This document shows positions 11,285 through 25,620 of a DNA stretch of 64,000 nt, piece after piece. How positions within the stretch are numbered: the first letter of the stretch is position 1; every line of letters begins with the position of its first letter. The DNA is from Aldrovandia affinis. Its lineage: Eukaryota > Chordata > Actinopteri > Notacanthiformes > Halosauridae. Below the pieces are notes generated by a model. It saw nothing but the letters and a program-made list of their open reading frames with translations, had not been told where the DNA came from and ran no database searches. Both the position numbers and the translations under genes were made by a program. The stretch covers positions 5,067,501 through 5,131,500 of the forward strand of contig JAINUG010000011.1 of NCBI GenBank assembly GCA_029706075.1, read 5' to 3'.

Positions 11285-12110
11285 TGAAACCATACCAAGG
11301 AGCCCCCGGTTTTTACTAAGCAATAAATCAAGCTAATGTGACATTCTTCTGTGGTTCTGTTATCAACTTCAAAGCAATCAAAGCCTCATACAATCCCCAG
11401 AATGCATTTCAGCACCTGTATGCCTCTGGATTGAAACATTTCTGCAGTGTCTGCAGGGGGCTGAAACCACAGAGGAGCAATGCAATCACTGTGTGTTTTG
11501 ATGGAAATCTTTTCGAATAATAATGTTCCATGGAAACATAAATGTAATTGGTCCAGGACAGAAACCTGACCATGCTATAAGGGGTCATAATTGAATCGTA
11601 AAAATACAGACTTGTTTCCGGGAATCTGAAATCAAGTATTCATTCTCTTCCATTTCACAGAAGAGCAGAAATTGAATGTACAGAGTGAATGAAGATTGAA
11701 AAATGAAAGCGGGAGTTCTGCACCCCTCATATGGTGTTGGGCACTTCATTCAGATACCCACTAAATTGTAATATGTGGAGCAACTTAATGGTACCTTTGC
11801 TTCATTCCTGGGTGCTGTCTTAAGGGAAATAGGGATTAGGCACAGGAGCAAAATACACACATATGCACACAGTGAGTCGAATGGCAATCTCAGTAGCTTT
11901 GATTTGAGTCAAGATGCTGCATTCCCTGGAGATTCAGATTTTTGATAGATGGGCCAAAGAACAAAGATTAAATATCATGCTACGAAGAAGCTCATAAATC
12001 AATCATCAGAACATGAAAAATACATATATATATATATGTACGGATCAGGGAGCAAGGAGCAGACAGCACGCACGAATAAAAATCCTTTCTGTTTATAATG
12101 GAATCTGGAA
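11285..12110. other. Intronic sequence, no gene seen
   Basis: Unique-looking AT-rich intronic DNA with no recognised repeat. Confidence 0.5.
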
Positions 12111-12115
12111 TATAG

Positions 12116-12812
12116 TGTCATGGTTTGAGTGCCTGTTTAGCCCTGTGTGGGCGTATTCCTTTTCTATCCTCGTGAGTACGTTCCTGCTCATCTCCATATC
12201 TAATCAGCGGATTGTTTTCAGGTGTTCACTGCCTACTTCAGTTCGCTGCTTTCACTACTCCGTGCTTCAGTGTCTATTCATTTGGTGTTGAAGCGGTGCG
12301 GTGTCAGTCCTAAAAAGAAAGTATTTAGAAAAGTATTTCACTTTAGCTTTCGCCACTTCTACGGAAGTCTAGCTTTTCTTATTTTGTTTGGTCTGTGTTT
12401 CGGGGTTACTTACCGGCAGACCCAGGGCACTTATTTTCGCTGTTCGTTTTCCTAAACTGCGTCTTAGGCGTCTGGGTTCTATTCCAGCTTTGTTTTTTGT
12501 TTGTGTTGCGACTCAAATAATTTTATTTATTTTTTCCTCTGCATGTGGTGTTGGGCTACACGCTAGAATTTTCTGTTTGGTTTTACTATCGTTCGGTACC
12601 GTTCGTGGACCGCTTTTATTCGCCCTTTTTAGGGGTAGTTATTATTTCGTCTTACGCTGGGAGTTTTGTTTTATTTTCTGTAGCGGTTCTCGTGGGTTCC
12701 AAGGTTCCCTTGCTCCCTCTTGTGTTTTAGTGACATCCTGATTTTTCAGGAGTGTTTCTGATCCTTATTCCCCATTGGTCGCACTTGGGCCTCACCCCTA
12801 CAAGCCCTCACA
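12116..12812 (+). mobile_element. Probable fossil solo LTR (Gypsy-like), tentative
   Basis: A T-rich block of about 697 bp begins TGTCATGG and ends CACA, the TG...CA form of retroviral-type LTRs. Imperfect 5-bp repeats flank it (TATAG at 12111-12115, TACAG at 12813-12817). No internal genes lie on either side, so it would be a solo LTR, an old remnant. The family is inferred from form only. Confidence 0.45.
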
Positions 12813-15716
12813 TACAGGTCTTTGAGGGAAAGAAGCTTTGAATATAACTGGATTTAAAACTCCAGCACCAGACTGAATTGTATATAAGGTCTTTCCTCCT
12901 CCAAGCTAAATTCATTTGATGCATAATTTAATTAACAATTAAGGTGTGGGGGTGGGATACAATGAGTTTGGAAGAGTAAGTGCTATATCAACCTGGATTC
13001 TAATAAAACCTTACTGATAACTGCCTAACAAAATTGCAGGAAACCTGTTTCAAACTTTCTGAGTTTGTGGTTTGCGGATGCCCTCCTTGAGCTAATGGAA
13101 TATGAGACTTTCTCAAATGTTTTTAAGAAGAAACAAAATACTCAGAAACACACAAGCCTGTTTGTCCCAGCTCAGTCACACCTCCATAGAAATTGAATAA
13201 AATGGCTGGATTGAGGGATTTGTAGATTGAGGGACTTGTAGATGGATCTGTACCATTTGCAATGGATAATATTTCAAGCCTCACAAATTCAGTAAAAAAT
13301 AAATACATTCATGAATAATCAAGCCACGATATAAACTCTACCAAAACCTGAAACACCAGGAAACAAAAAAATAAAGTCAAACTTTTATTCTTCCCTGTTG
13401 AGGCAGTATTTACACAACGCACAAACACAATGGCCAACTTATCCAATTCTGTGAGTGTATTTCCTCTAACCCAACAGATATTAACTGAATCTGATCAGAG
13501 TTTTTATTCTAGAGTTGCCCATCCTACATACAAATACAGGGATTCTGAATAGGTTGGACTGAATTCTATGAAACATGAATTTATATTAAGGTCTTATTAA
13601 TTAACAATCCATTATCAACATACCTCAACCATTATGAGTGACTTAGGTAATGGGTAAGTGCAGGTAATGCAAAGAAAATCGTCTAATACTAATTTACAGT
13701 GTTAACCGAACGTATTTGCTTTTATAAATCATTTCAAATGTGTAAGCAGAAAATACTAGATGACAGACTTGTCAACCCAATAATGTAATGTCAATAGCAG
13801 ACAATGAGTGAATGTTAATAACATATGTAAGTGAATGTGAATATCATGGACACATGTTATAATGATTTATTAAAATGTTAATATATGTTTAATTAATGGA
13901 TATGAATGACAGTTGCTCTTCTGTATCTGATAGAAATAGCTGGACCCCTTATCTAATATTACAAGGGGTGAACTTCAACAAGGGAGGTTCCATTTTTAAT
14001 ATCATATTTTCTAGATCAGATGTAATAGATGTCCTTCAGCAACTCACTCAGTGAATTACAAGAGCTAAGATTGCAGACAGGTGCCTCTAAGTTTCTTTCC
14101 AGTTTTTGTTGACCTAGGCAACATGACTTCAGGATATATTTCAATCAATTCCTTTGGGCATAAGTTATGTTGGTTAATAACAGATTCAGTGAGATAAATA
14201 CCAACAAAACAATGCAATGCATGCACACAGCTGATGTATTTATACTGTTTATCATTTTCTATAGTCATAATCTTAATGTCCACAAGGCAAAATGTATGGT
14301 GAACGTTCATCATTCTAACATGTTTTAAGCAGAATCAATAGGGAGTCTGTAATCATTATTATACTTTGGATAATGTGTTTCTTTAAAAACACTGCAAAAT
14401 TTAGCTCAATTTTATTTATCATACAAGACATTTAATCAACACAGCATTGGCTCTGTGTTATATTCCAGTTATAATTACAATTTCACAAAACCCTTTCCTT
14501 CAAAGATGCTTTATAGTCTCCCTTGAAGGTCTAAGGATAATATGTGCTTAATTTTTGAGCTGCTCATAGCTTTGTCACCTGCACCACAAAACATGTAGAT
14601 AATACATACTTGAATGATCTCAACAAGATAATAAAGATGGTTGTCACGCGTATATCTCACACTATCACATTTGTTAGAAATGTTGCATCCCTACAAAACG
14701 AGTCTTGTAGGGATGCATTTATTTCAAGGATTTGTAATAAAACAGTGTTTTATATATATTGGTGGCGGATGGGCGACTGGGGATGGTAAAGTAAATGCAA
14801 ATAGTACAACGCTGGCAGGCCTGAGTCGCTCCCTGGGTTTATGGGGCTTGTAACTCAGGTTAAACTCCTGCCTCCTACTAAAGGCTGAGGGCAGCTCTGG
14901 GGACCGAATCTGCTGTACAAGGCATCTCTTTTCTGGCCCTGACCCTGGCTGAAGAACAAAAAACAACAACAACAAAAAACAAGAAGGTGACAAAGTGTTG
15001 GATCTTAGAAGTTTTTGAAAGCCATGTTTTTAGTTTTTTTACTTGGCGGGTTCATCCTCCATTTAATCTTGCTGACCTTTTCCAATCAAGGATTCTTGAA
15101 AGCACTGTTGTTCTCAATGAGGTCAGGTCAGTCTGAGGGAGACTGTGTGGTGCATTTAATTGAGAGAGCTTTGTTTCTAACCTATACAGTATCTACTACC
15201 ACCCACACATTCACACACAAACACACACAGCTTTTGGTGTACTGAATGTTGTTTCAGGAAACCACACTCTCAAAATTGCTATTGTATTCTTACAACGGAA
15301 TTTGTTTTTCAACAATGAAAAAGTACTGAAACATCTAATTTGAATGAGTACTGAATCATCTCTCACAAATAAAATGGCTGACACTAACTGACCCACAGCC
15401 AGTCCATCATCAATCACATTATTTTCCATGAAACACGCTGGCCCGCAAGATTAGCGGGAAATTGCTGGGGACTGCATTACAGCTGAGATGGGATTTACTG
15501 ATGTGTGACTAAGGCAGTTGACTCTGCTCTGCCTTAGGATGAGCCAATTATCGAATTCTAACTCCTTCAAAATTTCAATGTGTGACTTTTTAACACATCA
15601 AACATTGCGCTGGGTTCAATTATCTGTAAGCTACAGACACCATATTATTTATATGTATTACTGCAAAAGATGTATTTATTGTGAAATCAATTCACAATTT
15701 GCAATTAAAATTGATA

Positions 15717-15719
<3 letters not shown>

Positions 15720-15752
<33 letters not shown>
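15720..15752. repeat. (CA)n microsatellite
   Basis: CA dinucleotide run of about 33 bp. Confidence 0.97.
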
Positions 15753-15757
<5 letters not shown>

Positions 15758-16739
15758 ATATAACTTATTCCACTCCATACGGAGTACGTATTGCTTCTTC
15801 AATGCAAACTGTTTGGTTTGAAGGTTAAAATCTCACTGTTCTCCTTTTCAATTTGCACTTTTAGATTTGTGCACCTACAGAGACATGTTTTAATTATGAG
15901 GAGTGAGCATATTTCCTCTGTCCTTACACTCCCCCATATAGGGTCTAGAGTTGTCCCAGCACAACATTTTCCTATCGCTTCTTAATATTCCTTTTTAAAA
16001 GTGTCATTGGGCACAGTAGGGAAGATTCCAATACTCCCCCTCTCTGTCCCTCATGGAAAAAACCTGCTATTCTACAAGACGAAGTTACACACTTTCAAGT
16101 GCACCCTAGTGTAACAGTAGGGGTTCATTTCAGGTCTTCTTCTTAGAAAAATAAAAATAACAAATAATTTTAAAAATAACAAAACACAAAACAGGGTTCT
16201 CTCGAATCCTCTTTAGCCAGCGGTCCTCTGATATTGCATGACCCAATAGGCGTCGGTTTACAAGCTTTAAGCTTCAGGAGGCTTGGCTGTGGCACATGCA
16301 GTGAAATTCTGCTTGTAGGCTGATAGTGGGCTCTCTTTTTTGGAAGCTGCATGTCACCACAGCTACTGCACGCGAGTAAGAAGGGGAGCAATCAACATAA
16401 ACTAGCTGCTTAAAGTCCAGTCCAGTCCAGATCAAAAATGAGAGAGCATTTGAGATGACACTGGTGAGTTTTCCCAAATAATTGTAATGTTACTGAAAAA
16501 AGACTATACACTTCACATCAAAACAATGGTTAACAAATTAAATGACCATTTCCATAACCATAAGTTATGAGGTGATTTAAGGGATCCATCTCATCTTTTA
16601 ACTGTGGACTTTTATCTTGTAAACTACAGCAGCTGCAAGCAGACGTTCTAATATTTATTTTTGCCTCCCTTTCTAATAAAAAAAAAATATGTGTATGGTT
16701 TCTTTTATTATGTGTACAGGACACCTAGATCATATGTAT

Positions 16740-16832
16740 TTTGCTCTTTTCCCCCTGTTGTAAAGCACCTTGAAAATTCCTTGTATTTTAAAATGTGCTA
16801 TATACAGTAAATAAAATGCATTATTTATTATT
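16740..16832 (+). mobile_element. LINE 3'-tail-like fragment
   Basis: TGTAAAGCACCTTGAAAATT, then GTGCTATATACAGTAAATAA, ending in an ATT-rich tail, resembles the 3' tail common to fish LINEs. No coding part remains. Confidence 0.45.
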
Positions 16833-17124
16833 AATACCAACGTTTCTAACTAGTGAAAAAACATGAGGGCCAATAATGGTGATTAGTACATTGGGACCTT
16901 TATTGATCGGAAAAGGCTTTGTGGTGAAGGTGTGGGCAAGTCACCTCAACCACCAGCAATGTGTAGCACCCGCCTGTTAACCCTCAACAAACATATGAGT
17001 TGTACATGGAGGGATTTATCAAGCCAATTAAACTGGGTAACACTGAGATGACCAGGTGGACAGTGCCTGATTGGGCACATGGCAGGGCCAGAACAGAACA
17101 TGAATGAAGGTGAATTCGTAGCAT

Positions 17125-17446
17125 TCATTCATTCATTGATTATCTACCCCGCTTATTCCTGGTCAGGGTCATGGGGATCTGAAGCCTATCCCAGCATGCA
17201 TTGGGCGAGAGGCAGGAATACACCCAGACAGTTCGCCAATCCATTGCAGGGCACATACACCATTCACTCACACACTCATACCTATGGGCAATTTAGACTC
17301 TCCAATTAGCCTAACGTGCATGTCTTTGGACTGTGGACACGGGAGAACATGCAAACTCCAAACAGAAAGGCCCCGGCCTGGATTCGAACCTGCGATCTTC
17401 TTGCTGTGTGATGACAGTGCTATCCACTGCCCCACTGTGCCGCCCT
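17125..17446 (-). mobile_element. DANA/mermaid-like SINE, copy 3
   Basis: Same family as the two SINEs nested in the CR1, more diverged, with a deletion of about 25 bp in the CGTGGGTTTCCTCCGG region. Target duplications ATTCGTAGCAT (17114-17124) and ATTCATAGCAT (17447-17457) differ at one base. The tail repeat is (ATGA)n. Confidence 0.88.
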
Positions 17447-17457
17447 ATTCATAGCAT

Positions 17458-20400
17458 ACTATTGCGAATTTCCCATTGGGATCTGTAGTGCGGAATAGTG
17501 GGTAGAGAAATCCACTTGGAGCTTGGAATGAATAGGCTACGTAATGTGGAAACCATGAAAATGGCTTATTGGTTTAAGTGTTCCTACCAAGCCAATGAAT
17601 AATATAGGTATTTACAGATTAAAGTGAATGTTCGCACAGTCCTTGTGAACTAAGCTAGGTATGCACATTTCCATTTTTATTATTTCAGAGTGTTTTACAG
17701 CACATCTTTATTGTGCCTGACTAAGGTCTTGCCCTTGCATTTTGACAAATCTATTAACGTTAGTAAAGTGCACTCTTTATTTTACTTTATTATACTGATA
17801 ATTAAATTAAATGTATCACTACCTTTATGGATTTAATTTTAGCCTAATAAAGTATAGAGATTTTTGACATTGATGAAAGTTTTGAGGCTTCAGTTTACAT
17901 AACCTTTACATAACTGCCTGTGTTACGCTCGACTGACTTTGTTGCATAACCACTACACCACCTCATTAGATGGAAAGATTGTCAGGTGCAGTTTATGACA
18001 CCATTTAAGCTGTTTGATGCCAAGCCTTGTGAAAATCAAGAAAGGTAAAAGGAAACACGACTATTTCACCAAGAGAAAAAAAGCTTTAGCACCATCCGTA
18101 GTTTTGCACATTTACAAATAAATGTCATTTTTTGTTTTTTTCTTCACATACAATTTTGCTTTACTTAAATATGTGACACTTGCATGCCCCTGCTTCAAGA
18201 ATCTTCATTTTTCTTTGCCTTTCAATACTTTTTAGACTCTAAAGCAGGTTGCTCATCTTAAATCATCTCTATGAAAAATTATTTATGTGTTCTTGGTGGA
18301 CATTTTAATTTATTGCAGCATTGTCTAACACACCTCCAACACACGATAATTGTCATTACACTGTCATTCATCTCATGCGCCTGATTGAAATAGTAATTGA
18401 ATGATTGTTTGACACATGGTTTGAAATAGAGGCTCCATCGACCCCTTGGTGGTGGAGTTCTGAAATACATGTGAGATAACAACACAAGAGTTTCTCCAGG
18501 CCCTATATCTGAGGTCTCTGCAATCATTTTCCAGTTGAACTTCAAGGCCATTAAAGGTTTTTTTAATCAATGTGAAATAAATCATTTGTGGCAGCTCCCC
18601 TCCACATGGACACCATGAATACAAGCAGTACACTTTTCTGTGTATATGAATTCCAGGAATGTGACTGCCCACTGGCCACAGGATAGTATGTGTGGTGGCT
18701 GTTACCTCAACGCCACGTTTCATTTGACTTGGTGAGGCCAGCCAATCAACTGGTAAAGCACCATGAGACAATCTGTTTGTAAATGGTGTCATACCAAAAT
18801 AATTGAGTTAACTGATTGAACCGGCATCGACCGATCATGGTCTGACCAAGGTTGAAAAAATAATGGATGTCATGGGCTTAGCAGCAGAGACATGGGGCTT
18901 TAATGTACAGTAAATCAAAGACCCTAGGGCAGGTGGAATTCCAACCGAGAAGCTTGAGTTTAAAATGAAGGCAAGGCAAAAAAAGGCAAGCTCTCTGTTC
19001 TCCAACTTGAACTGACCCTTTAAGTTTTCATTTGAAAGGACACACATTTTAACAAGTGATTTTAATGAGCGACAGATCTTCATCCAAGGAAAAAAAAAGC
19101 TTTAATTCTCGCCATCCCACAGAGTTCCTCCTCGTCCTTACTGTATTTCACACCGACAAACGGGAAAGAAAAAAATATTTAAAATGGAATAAATAGGCCA
19201 CTAATGAGAGCTTCCTCTTAATCCTCTGTGACGGTATTACTTGAATCAGTCCTTTCGTGACTAGATGACTCTATTCTTGGATCTCAGGGTCAGCAACGCA
19301 TTCAGGCGAGGGCGACGCTGCCAGAACAGCACAAGCCTTTTAAATTAAGCTGTCTACTCTCTTTATGTACACCACACCTGATGTTGAAAAAAGTAAAATA
19401 ACTATTAGTGTCTTTAAATGCGCAATAAATGTGCGCTACTGGGTAAGACAAATGCTTGAACAATATTATTGCTACAGTGCCACTAATTCACTGTGGCTAC
19501 GTTTTATACTGAAGTCGATAGTGGAGAATTACATCAGATGTCTGGCGTGAGCTTCTGCCAATGCACATTCACAATGGAGTAAATCTCTCAGCTAACTCAC
19601 ACCCTCTTTACTTATCACCAAATTTCACGTGGGAATTATTTTTCATTAAATATTCATCCCCACATGAATGCATCAGACACTTTTCAATTCTCTTTTGGAA
19701 ACTCAACTAATGTTATAACAAACACAACCAATGAAAACAAAAGCATAACTGATATTATGATCTCAGATAGCTTACTTTTTTCTCTACACTACTACTATGG
19801 ATTCATTTCAGCGCATTGATAATTCTGACCTACTACACTTACTGTTTACTGAATGTAAATGAAAGTGTGTTTATGGATTTCAGACTTTTGAATCAATAAA
19901 TATTAATAAAATACTGATGAAAACTGGTTTGATACTGGTTTGGCCTTCATTGTTTTTCTCATCACATTTCCTTTCCTGCATTTTATTTGGCTGCAGATTT
20001 CTCAGCCCTACCCTCACAAGGGTATATATAGTGGTGTGTATTAGTTGCATTGACAAGGCTTCCAGCATTCATCATGCTCTCACTCAAGTTATCACAGAGA
20101 AGTTAAAAGGTGATGAAGTTGCAGTTAGCATAGAGAATTCAGTCTTTAATGAGCAGATTTTCTCGACTTAATTAAAATGTATCTAGCTTGGTCAAACAGG
20201 CATGTTTTTAAATGTAAAATGTTTCAAGTAATTTGATAAGAAAATCACATTTGTTGCTTATTAGTATTTGGAAGATATTGGCAACCGTGCTGATGATTAT
20301 TTGGATGTTTTGCATAGTGCAATATCATTACCGTTACGAGGCAGGGGGTGAAAACAAAATTGAGATTATTCACCAGTGTTTCTCCTCTCTAGGATGCGAT

Positions 20401-21555
20401 TCACTCCATAATTTGTATACATAAGCAATCAGCATTTGCCTGCTCGAATGCCTCGTCATTTTGTCAAACAATGTTCATTATTTCCTCAGTCCCATTTCGA
20501 AAGGTTTTACTTCAGGATTTATATTAGGGCGCTCATCTCGTTTGAGATGTAGAACAGAGAAAGGAGAACACTCCTTACATATCCATCCGTCATCAGCTAT
20601 AACAGGGAAACGGTGAGATCATATACTATCACTTACACACATGCCAGACAAGTTTCATGATATTGAACGGTGGCATGTATGGCACAATTTTTATCTTCAA
20701 TGGAAAAAAATACCTAGCATGAAATGCATATTAAGTACATCTATCTATCTATCATATAATGGGTTGAATAATGATTTGACAGAAGACTGTGTACGCTGTA
20801 CAGGGCTATGCACACTGCATGAGCCATTTCTGAACTATCGTCCCGTTGCAGTGATGAATACGTTGTAAGCAAATACATCATTGTTTGTGAAAGGCCTCCA
20901 TTTGTCTAAGTGTGGTTTAGGCCTCACTGTGCGTGCAGCCAGCTGGCTCTGAAATGATCAGCACTTCTCAACGTTCAGTATTAAAGACATTCAAGATGCA
21001 TGGATTTAAGACGGGGTCTAGACATTCAGAATATGAGAAAGGAAGAAAAACACTCCCCAGTGGGGAGGGGGGGGCGGGTGATGGTTGGTAATGGGGAGTG
21101 AGGCCTGACCAATTTTCCCCACATGATTAACAAGTAGTAAATATGAGATATATATCATTCAAAAAAAATGTGGTTGTATGCTTTCTCTTTCAGACAGATA
21201 GAAACAACCACCAAATTCTTGTGCTTGCCCTCCAGTGTCCACAAAGTGCTGATGGCTGCTTAAACCAAAGAGCATTGCTGAGCAATTATGTGAAACGCAT
21301 TTCAGCGGAGGTCGATCTGATTTCACGGTTCGGTCAAAAGTGAGAAGAGAACAATTTCCTTGTGAAGCCCAAATAAAATAGGCAACACTTGATGATAAAA
21401 ACAGACTTCCTGTGAGTCAGTGATTGTGATATGGGGGAAGAAACAGTAATGCCAAAGCAGTTGGGGCTTGGTGAACCTGTAACCAGAAGACCAGGGGTTC
21501 AGAGAGATTCTGAGGGTTTTACAGTCAACAAGGAATCTGACTGCTTCACGAAGAC
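17458..21555. other. Intronic sequence, no gene or clear repeat
   Basis: AT-rich unique-looking DNA. The open frames here are short and show no recognisable domain. Confidence 0.5.
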
Positions 21556-21718
21556 CTGGATTAAATCAACATTTGTCCTTAACTTTGATTTACACACAAA
21601 TTGTGTTATTTTATATTTCAGTGCAAATGGTGATTGCTGAACTTGTCAAACAGTGTTTATGGAGGTAACATTTAATGTAAAAGTTAAAGTTAAGAATGGT
21701 GATTAAATACAGCCCAGA
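21556..21718. mobile_element. Short TIR element (MITE family Y), copy 3
   Basis: The left end is CTGGATTAAATCAACATTTG followed by TCCTTAACTTTGA. The right end is its imperfect inverted copy (AAAGTTAAGAATGGTGATTA). It is related to 58528-58697 and 32322-32493. Confidence 0.65.
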
Positions 21719-24700
21719 ATATCTAGGCATACTGTATGTATACAGGGATAAAGGCCTTGGGTAAAGTTATCCACCCCAAAAATTATAGGGGCATTGTAAC
21801 TATATAGTATTCTGGGTGGGGGAAGGGAAAGACAGAACTGTTCTCTAAAACACTCAATTATATTAACTTGGAGTTTAAGCCGGGTTCAGTTTGGGGTGCT
21901 AACCTGCTGAGTTGGGGTTTGTGCCACTGTGCACAGCTTCCAGGTCAGACCAGCAGGGGGCCCAGGGGCAGTTAGGCAACATGGCCCTACCCTCTCCTGG
22001 TAAACACTGGCTCATTAATGTGGCAATCTTGCTAGCACATAACCCCCCTCTCATGAGAGCGCTTTAAAAAAAAGTCCATGCTCACAAGGGAGAGATTCAA
22101 AAGGGGCAGTGTCCTGGGTCTTGTTTCAGACAGGCATTATCAGAGGACGCCGCAGAGGGCTGTTAACCGGCACAAATCAGTGCTCCTGGGCCTGATTCAG
22201 CCAGGCGCAATGTGAACAGCGTACGCCATGGCTAAGCCGCATTAACTATGAGCGAGTGCGTAACGGTGCGCACGCTTCCCGCTGGGTTGGCGGGACAAAG
22301 CACTGGAATCTCACAGCATGGGAGAAACCCATCTGACTGGGCGATCCCATACAGCCATGTTGGGACGGAAGGGATGGCTGTAAATGTATTCTAAGACTGT
22401 ACAATAAAAACGTTGTACCCATGTTTTGAGCTATCAAGCTTTAACGTTTACAAACACTGTATGATAGCACTGTATTTGTACTTCACCAATGTATGTTTTA
22501 ATATGCTTACAAGTGCTTGATTCAGAGTCATTTCATTGGATCACATGTACGCTTGAGGTTTACAGCACACTTTTATCTACCGCTTCTGTAACACAGCACA
22601 TCACTTACACTGCACTGGAAGAAATTAACCAATCAAAGAGTGATGAACAAGCAAGTCTTTCTGAAAGACAGATTCTGAAAGCCCACAGCTTGTTCAACGT
22701 TCAGATTGCTCTGTTCAGTTCAGTTTAGCACAGGTACTCCATTTAACATTACTTTGCTTTTCTTTTTATCTGAATCATTTATTTTTGTCCCTTGTTATTG
22801 TGACTGCAAACACAACACAGTCCATGCTCCATTTGGACTGTGTTGAGTTTTCCAGGAGGGAGAGAAACAAAAAAACGGAAAGGAAATTACATCCTTATTG
22901 GATCAAAATCCCTTTCTTCCACTTGGAGCCATTTAGCTTGTTTATTTTGTACCTGTTTGAAGTCTTCAGAAATGATTAAATTCACACAGGATCAAGAAAA
23001 GCAATTCTAGCAGCTAATCCTCCTGCAATAATTATCCATAAATAATCTGTGACATTAAAGTGGCATTTCAGCTCAGCTGTGTCTGGAGCTGACACTTTTT
23101 TTAACCAAAATTACAAAAAAAAATTCTGACAGTGCTTACAGCCACCCTAACATGGATATTTAGACCCCTGTGCCATAGCTGTCACTGACACAGCACTAAA
23201 TAAACTGGTCAGAATGTGTATGTGGCCTTCACATTGGCCACACAAACCACACAGACTCTTGTTTGTTTGTAACTCAAGTAATGGAATGACAGTCAAGGCG
23301 TTAAGGCTCCCCAAACAATGTATGTTGTGCCAAACTAAAACATGCCTATCATTGTTCAGTGAATTGGTGCATTTTAACAGGGAGTAAATATACATTGTAT
23401 AAGTAACAAAATGCAGCTCTAACCCTGAATGTCTAGTCAGTGTGGAAGACTCAATCGCCCATAAGCCATATTTTTGCCTCAGCCCTGGACTGTTCACTTT
23501 TCTCTGACTTGAATGTAAAACGTTATTGTTCGGTCATCTATTGTATACTTCCTTGTAGATGAGGGAAGTTTACACAGAATCAGAGTTGGAGGGTGGTATT
23601 ACAGGAGACAAGGGCTAAGTGATTTAATGTCTCAAGTGTGTCTGTTCTATCTGACTACTTAACCATTGGGTGTCGGTTGGCTGTTCTTCGCAGCGAACTC
23701 TACATCAGGTGTGGGGGAAGGAAATGGGAGGGGGTGGTCTACACTTGGGGCGGAGACGCGAGACTGTTAAAAGGTGATCAATTCATTAGACAATTCAATG
23801 CAAGAGGAAAGAGGGCAAACGAAAGCAATTTAAAACTTAATTACGCTAACGCCTGGGAACGCCACATGGTAATAGACAAACCCGCGAGGGCCAAATAAAT
23901 ACATTAAAGAAGGTAGGTGTTGGGGGTGGGGGGGCTTATCCTTACATCTGCCCAGTCAGCATTTAAGGCCCTACGCTACAGCGGGGTGTTCACAGCACAC
24001 TGGAGGAAACAGCGATAATAATTCTGAGGCTTTTTCCAGAATGCGACAGGGACTGAAGCCTCTCGCCCGCACCAGACCGAGACCAAAGAAAACCTCCCCG
24101 GAACACTGATCTCACTTCTCCTTCGCATGTGCGAGTTATAATTACTGTATTCCGTGTCCCTGGACCCTACGGTGAGATTTATATTTCACACATTTAATAT
24201 ACCTGTCCTTGTCAGTAATGAGATGCACACCTGCATGTGCTACATGTAAAATCAAGCACAAGCTGGCGGCGCGGTTGACTTTTACCTACTTACTTTACAT
24301 ACCTTAACTAAGCACCTTGCTGTTGCGTTTGGTATTTAAGAAGGGACCTGTGAAATGACACACTCTGTGATAATAAATCACTACCTGTCACCCCTACCTG
24401 CGCCTGCTTCATACCTAGGGACGGAGGCTGATTAAAAGAAAACTGCTTTCTGTGCTACAGTCATGCTTGATAAAATATCACAAAAAGCCTGAGTGATACC
24501 ATTTTAAACCAGATGCATTAAACTGCCCAAAAAACAAAAAAAGCAAACAGCGTGGTGCCTCAGTGCTGGGGTATTTTAAACATAGTGGGGGTACATGTCT
24601 CATTCTGTTGTATTGGGCCTGAGGCACTCTGTGGTTATATTTGGATTCTGAAAATATGTCGCTGGAGAATCTGAGGCAATTTGGCACACAAAAGGCCTGC

Positions 24701-25430
24701 AGAAAGTGTATCCAATAATTCACATGTCAAACCTTCTTTACTGCTGACACTGGCGTTTGTCAGACTCATCTTCCCCCGAATCCATCACTTATTCTTTTAT
24801 TGAAATTGCTTGCTTTGGTGGCGGAAGCTCCGCTGCGACTCAGAGAGCATAAATCTCCGGAAAGTTCCGGGACGCAGCTCACGAACACAGCGGTGGCATA
24901 ATTTCAGCCATAGAACCCAATAGCATCATACATTGGACTCGCTCCAATTCCCCACCCCCGGCCTATGACAACACAGACAGGAAAATATTGACTGCGGTGT
25001 TTAACTATTCGGCAGAGAGTTAAATAACGTATCTGTTTTGTTGTTCTTCTTTTTTTTAAGACAAAAAATGTAATGGGTTCTGTACGTAAGGTAAGAAATT
25101 AACCTGATTAAGTGACAGAAAGGTGTCGTTTGCATCCTCTGTCATGCCATTAAATTAAGTTGCTCATGCAATAAGGTCTGAACTCTTCTCTATTGTTTTG
25201 AGTGTGCAAGCTGATAAAAGCTGTGGTTAGAGAACTTACAGAATACATTTCTTTATTCGTATCTTGACTCACCCAGAACCTCACAAACAAAGAAGCACAC
25301 AGCTTTTTTCTCTTTACGTTCCTCTGTGTACCTTAAACCAGAGTGATATGAACACTGTGGTCCCAATTAAAGTTAGAAGTGCGTTCGATTGAGAGAGAAT
25401 AGTCACGGACGCTGCAGTTGGCTGGAGCTG
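21719..25430. other. Intronic sequence, no gene seen
   Basis: No exon or transposon recognised. The frame at 23638-23898 looks like chance. Confidence 0.5.
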
Positions 25431-25620
25431 AAGCCCTGTGATTGGCCAATCCAGCCATAAATGTCTTTATAATTGAAATTATTGCCCCTGCGGCATTGCA
25501 GTTGTCATGATTAATTGAAATACTTAATTCATCATTAAGGAAGTCTAATTAATTCCATTAATCTATCAAATTTAAAGCAATATTGTATCTTCATAGACAT
25601 ACAATTATTTGCCATAGAAA
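25430..25620. promoter_or_regulatory. Candidate conserved non-coding element (homeodomain-site-rich)
   Basis: A non-repetitive AT-rich stretch contains a CCAAT-type motif (GTGATTGGCCAATCC) followed by a cluster of TAATTA/ATTAAT-type homeodomain cores (near 25510-25565). Conserved enhancers in vertebrate introns often look like this, but conservation cannot be seen from one sequence. Confidence 0.25.

Larger units (their letters stand above)
12818..17113. other. Intronic sequence with scattered simple repeats
   Basis: No gene seen. It includes an (AAC)n-rich stretch near 14955-14985, a (CA)n microsatellite at 15720-15752 and a LINE-tail-like fragment at 16740-16832 (noted separately). Confidence 0.5.

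Noticed and set aside
12388-12741. 117-codon frame with hydrophobic segments
   Set aside because: Lies inside the T-rich probable solo LTR; Phe/Leu/Val content follows from base composition.
23638-23898. 86-codon frame as a small gene
   Set aside because: No recognisable domain, no flanking splice or promoter evidence; length is expected by chance.
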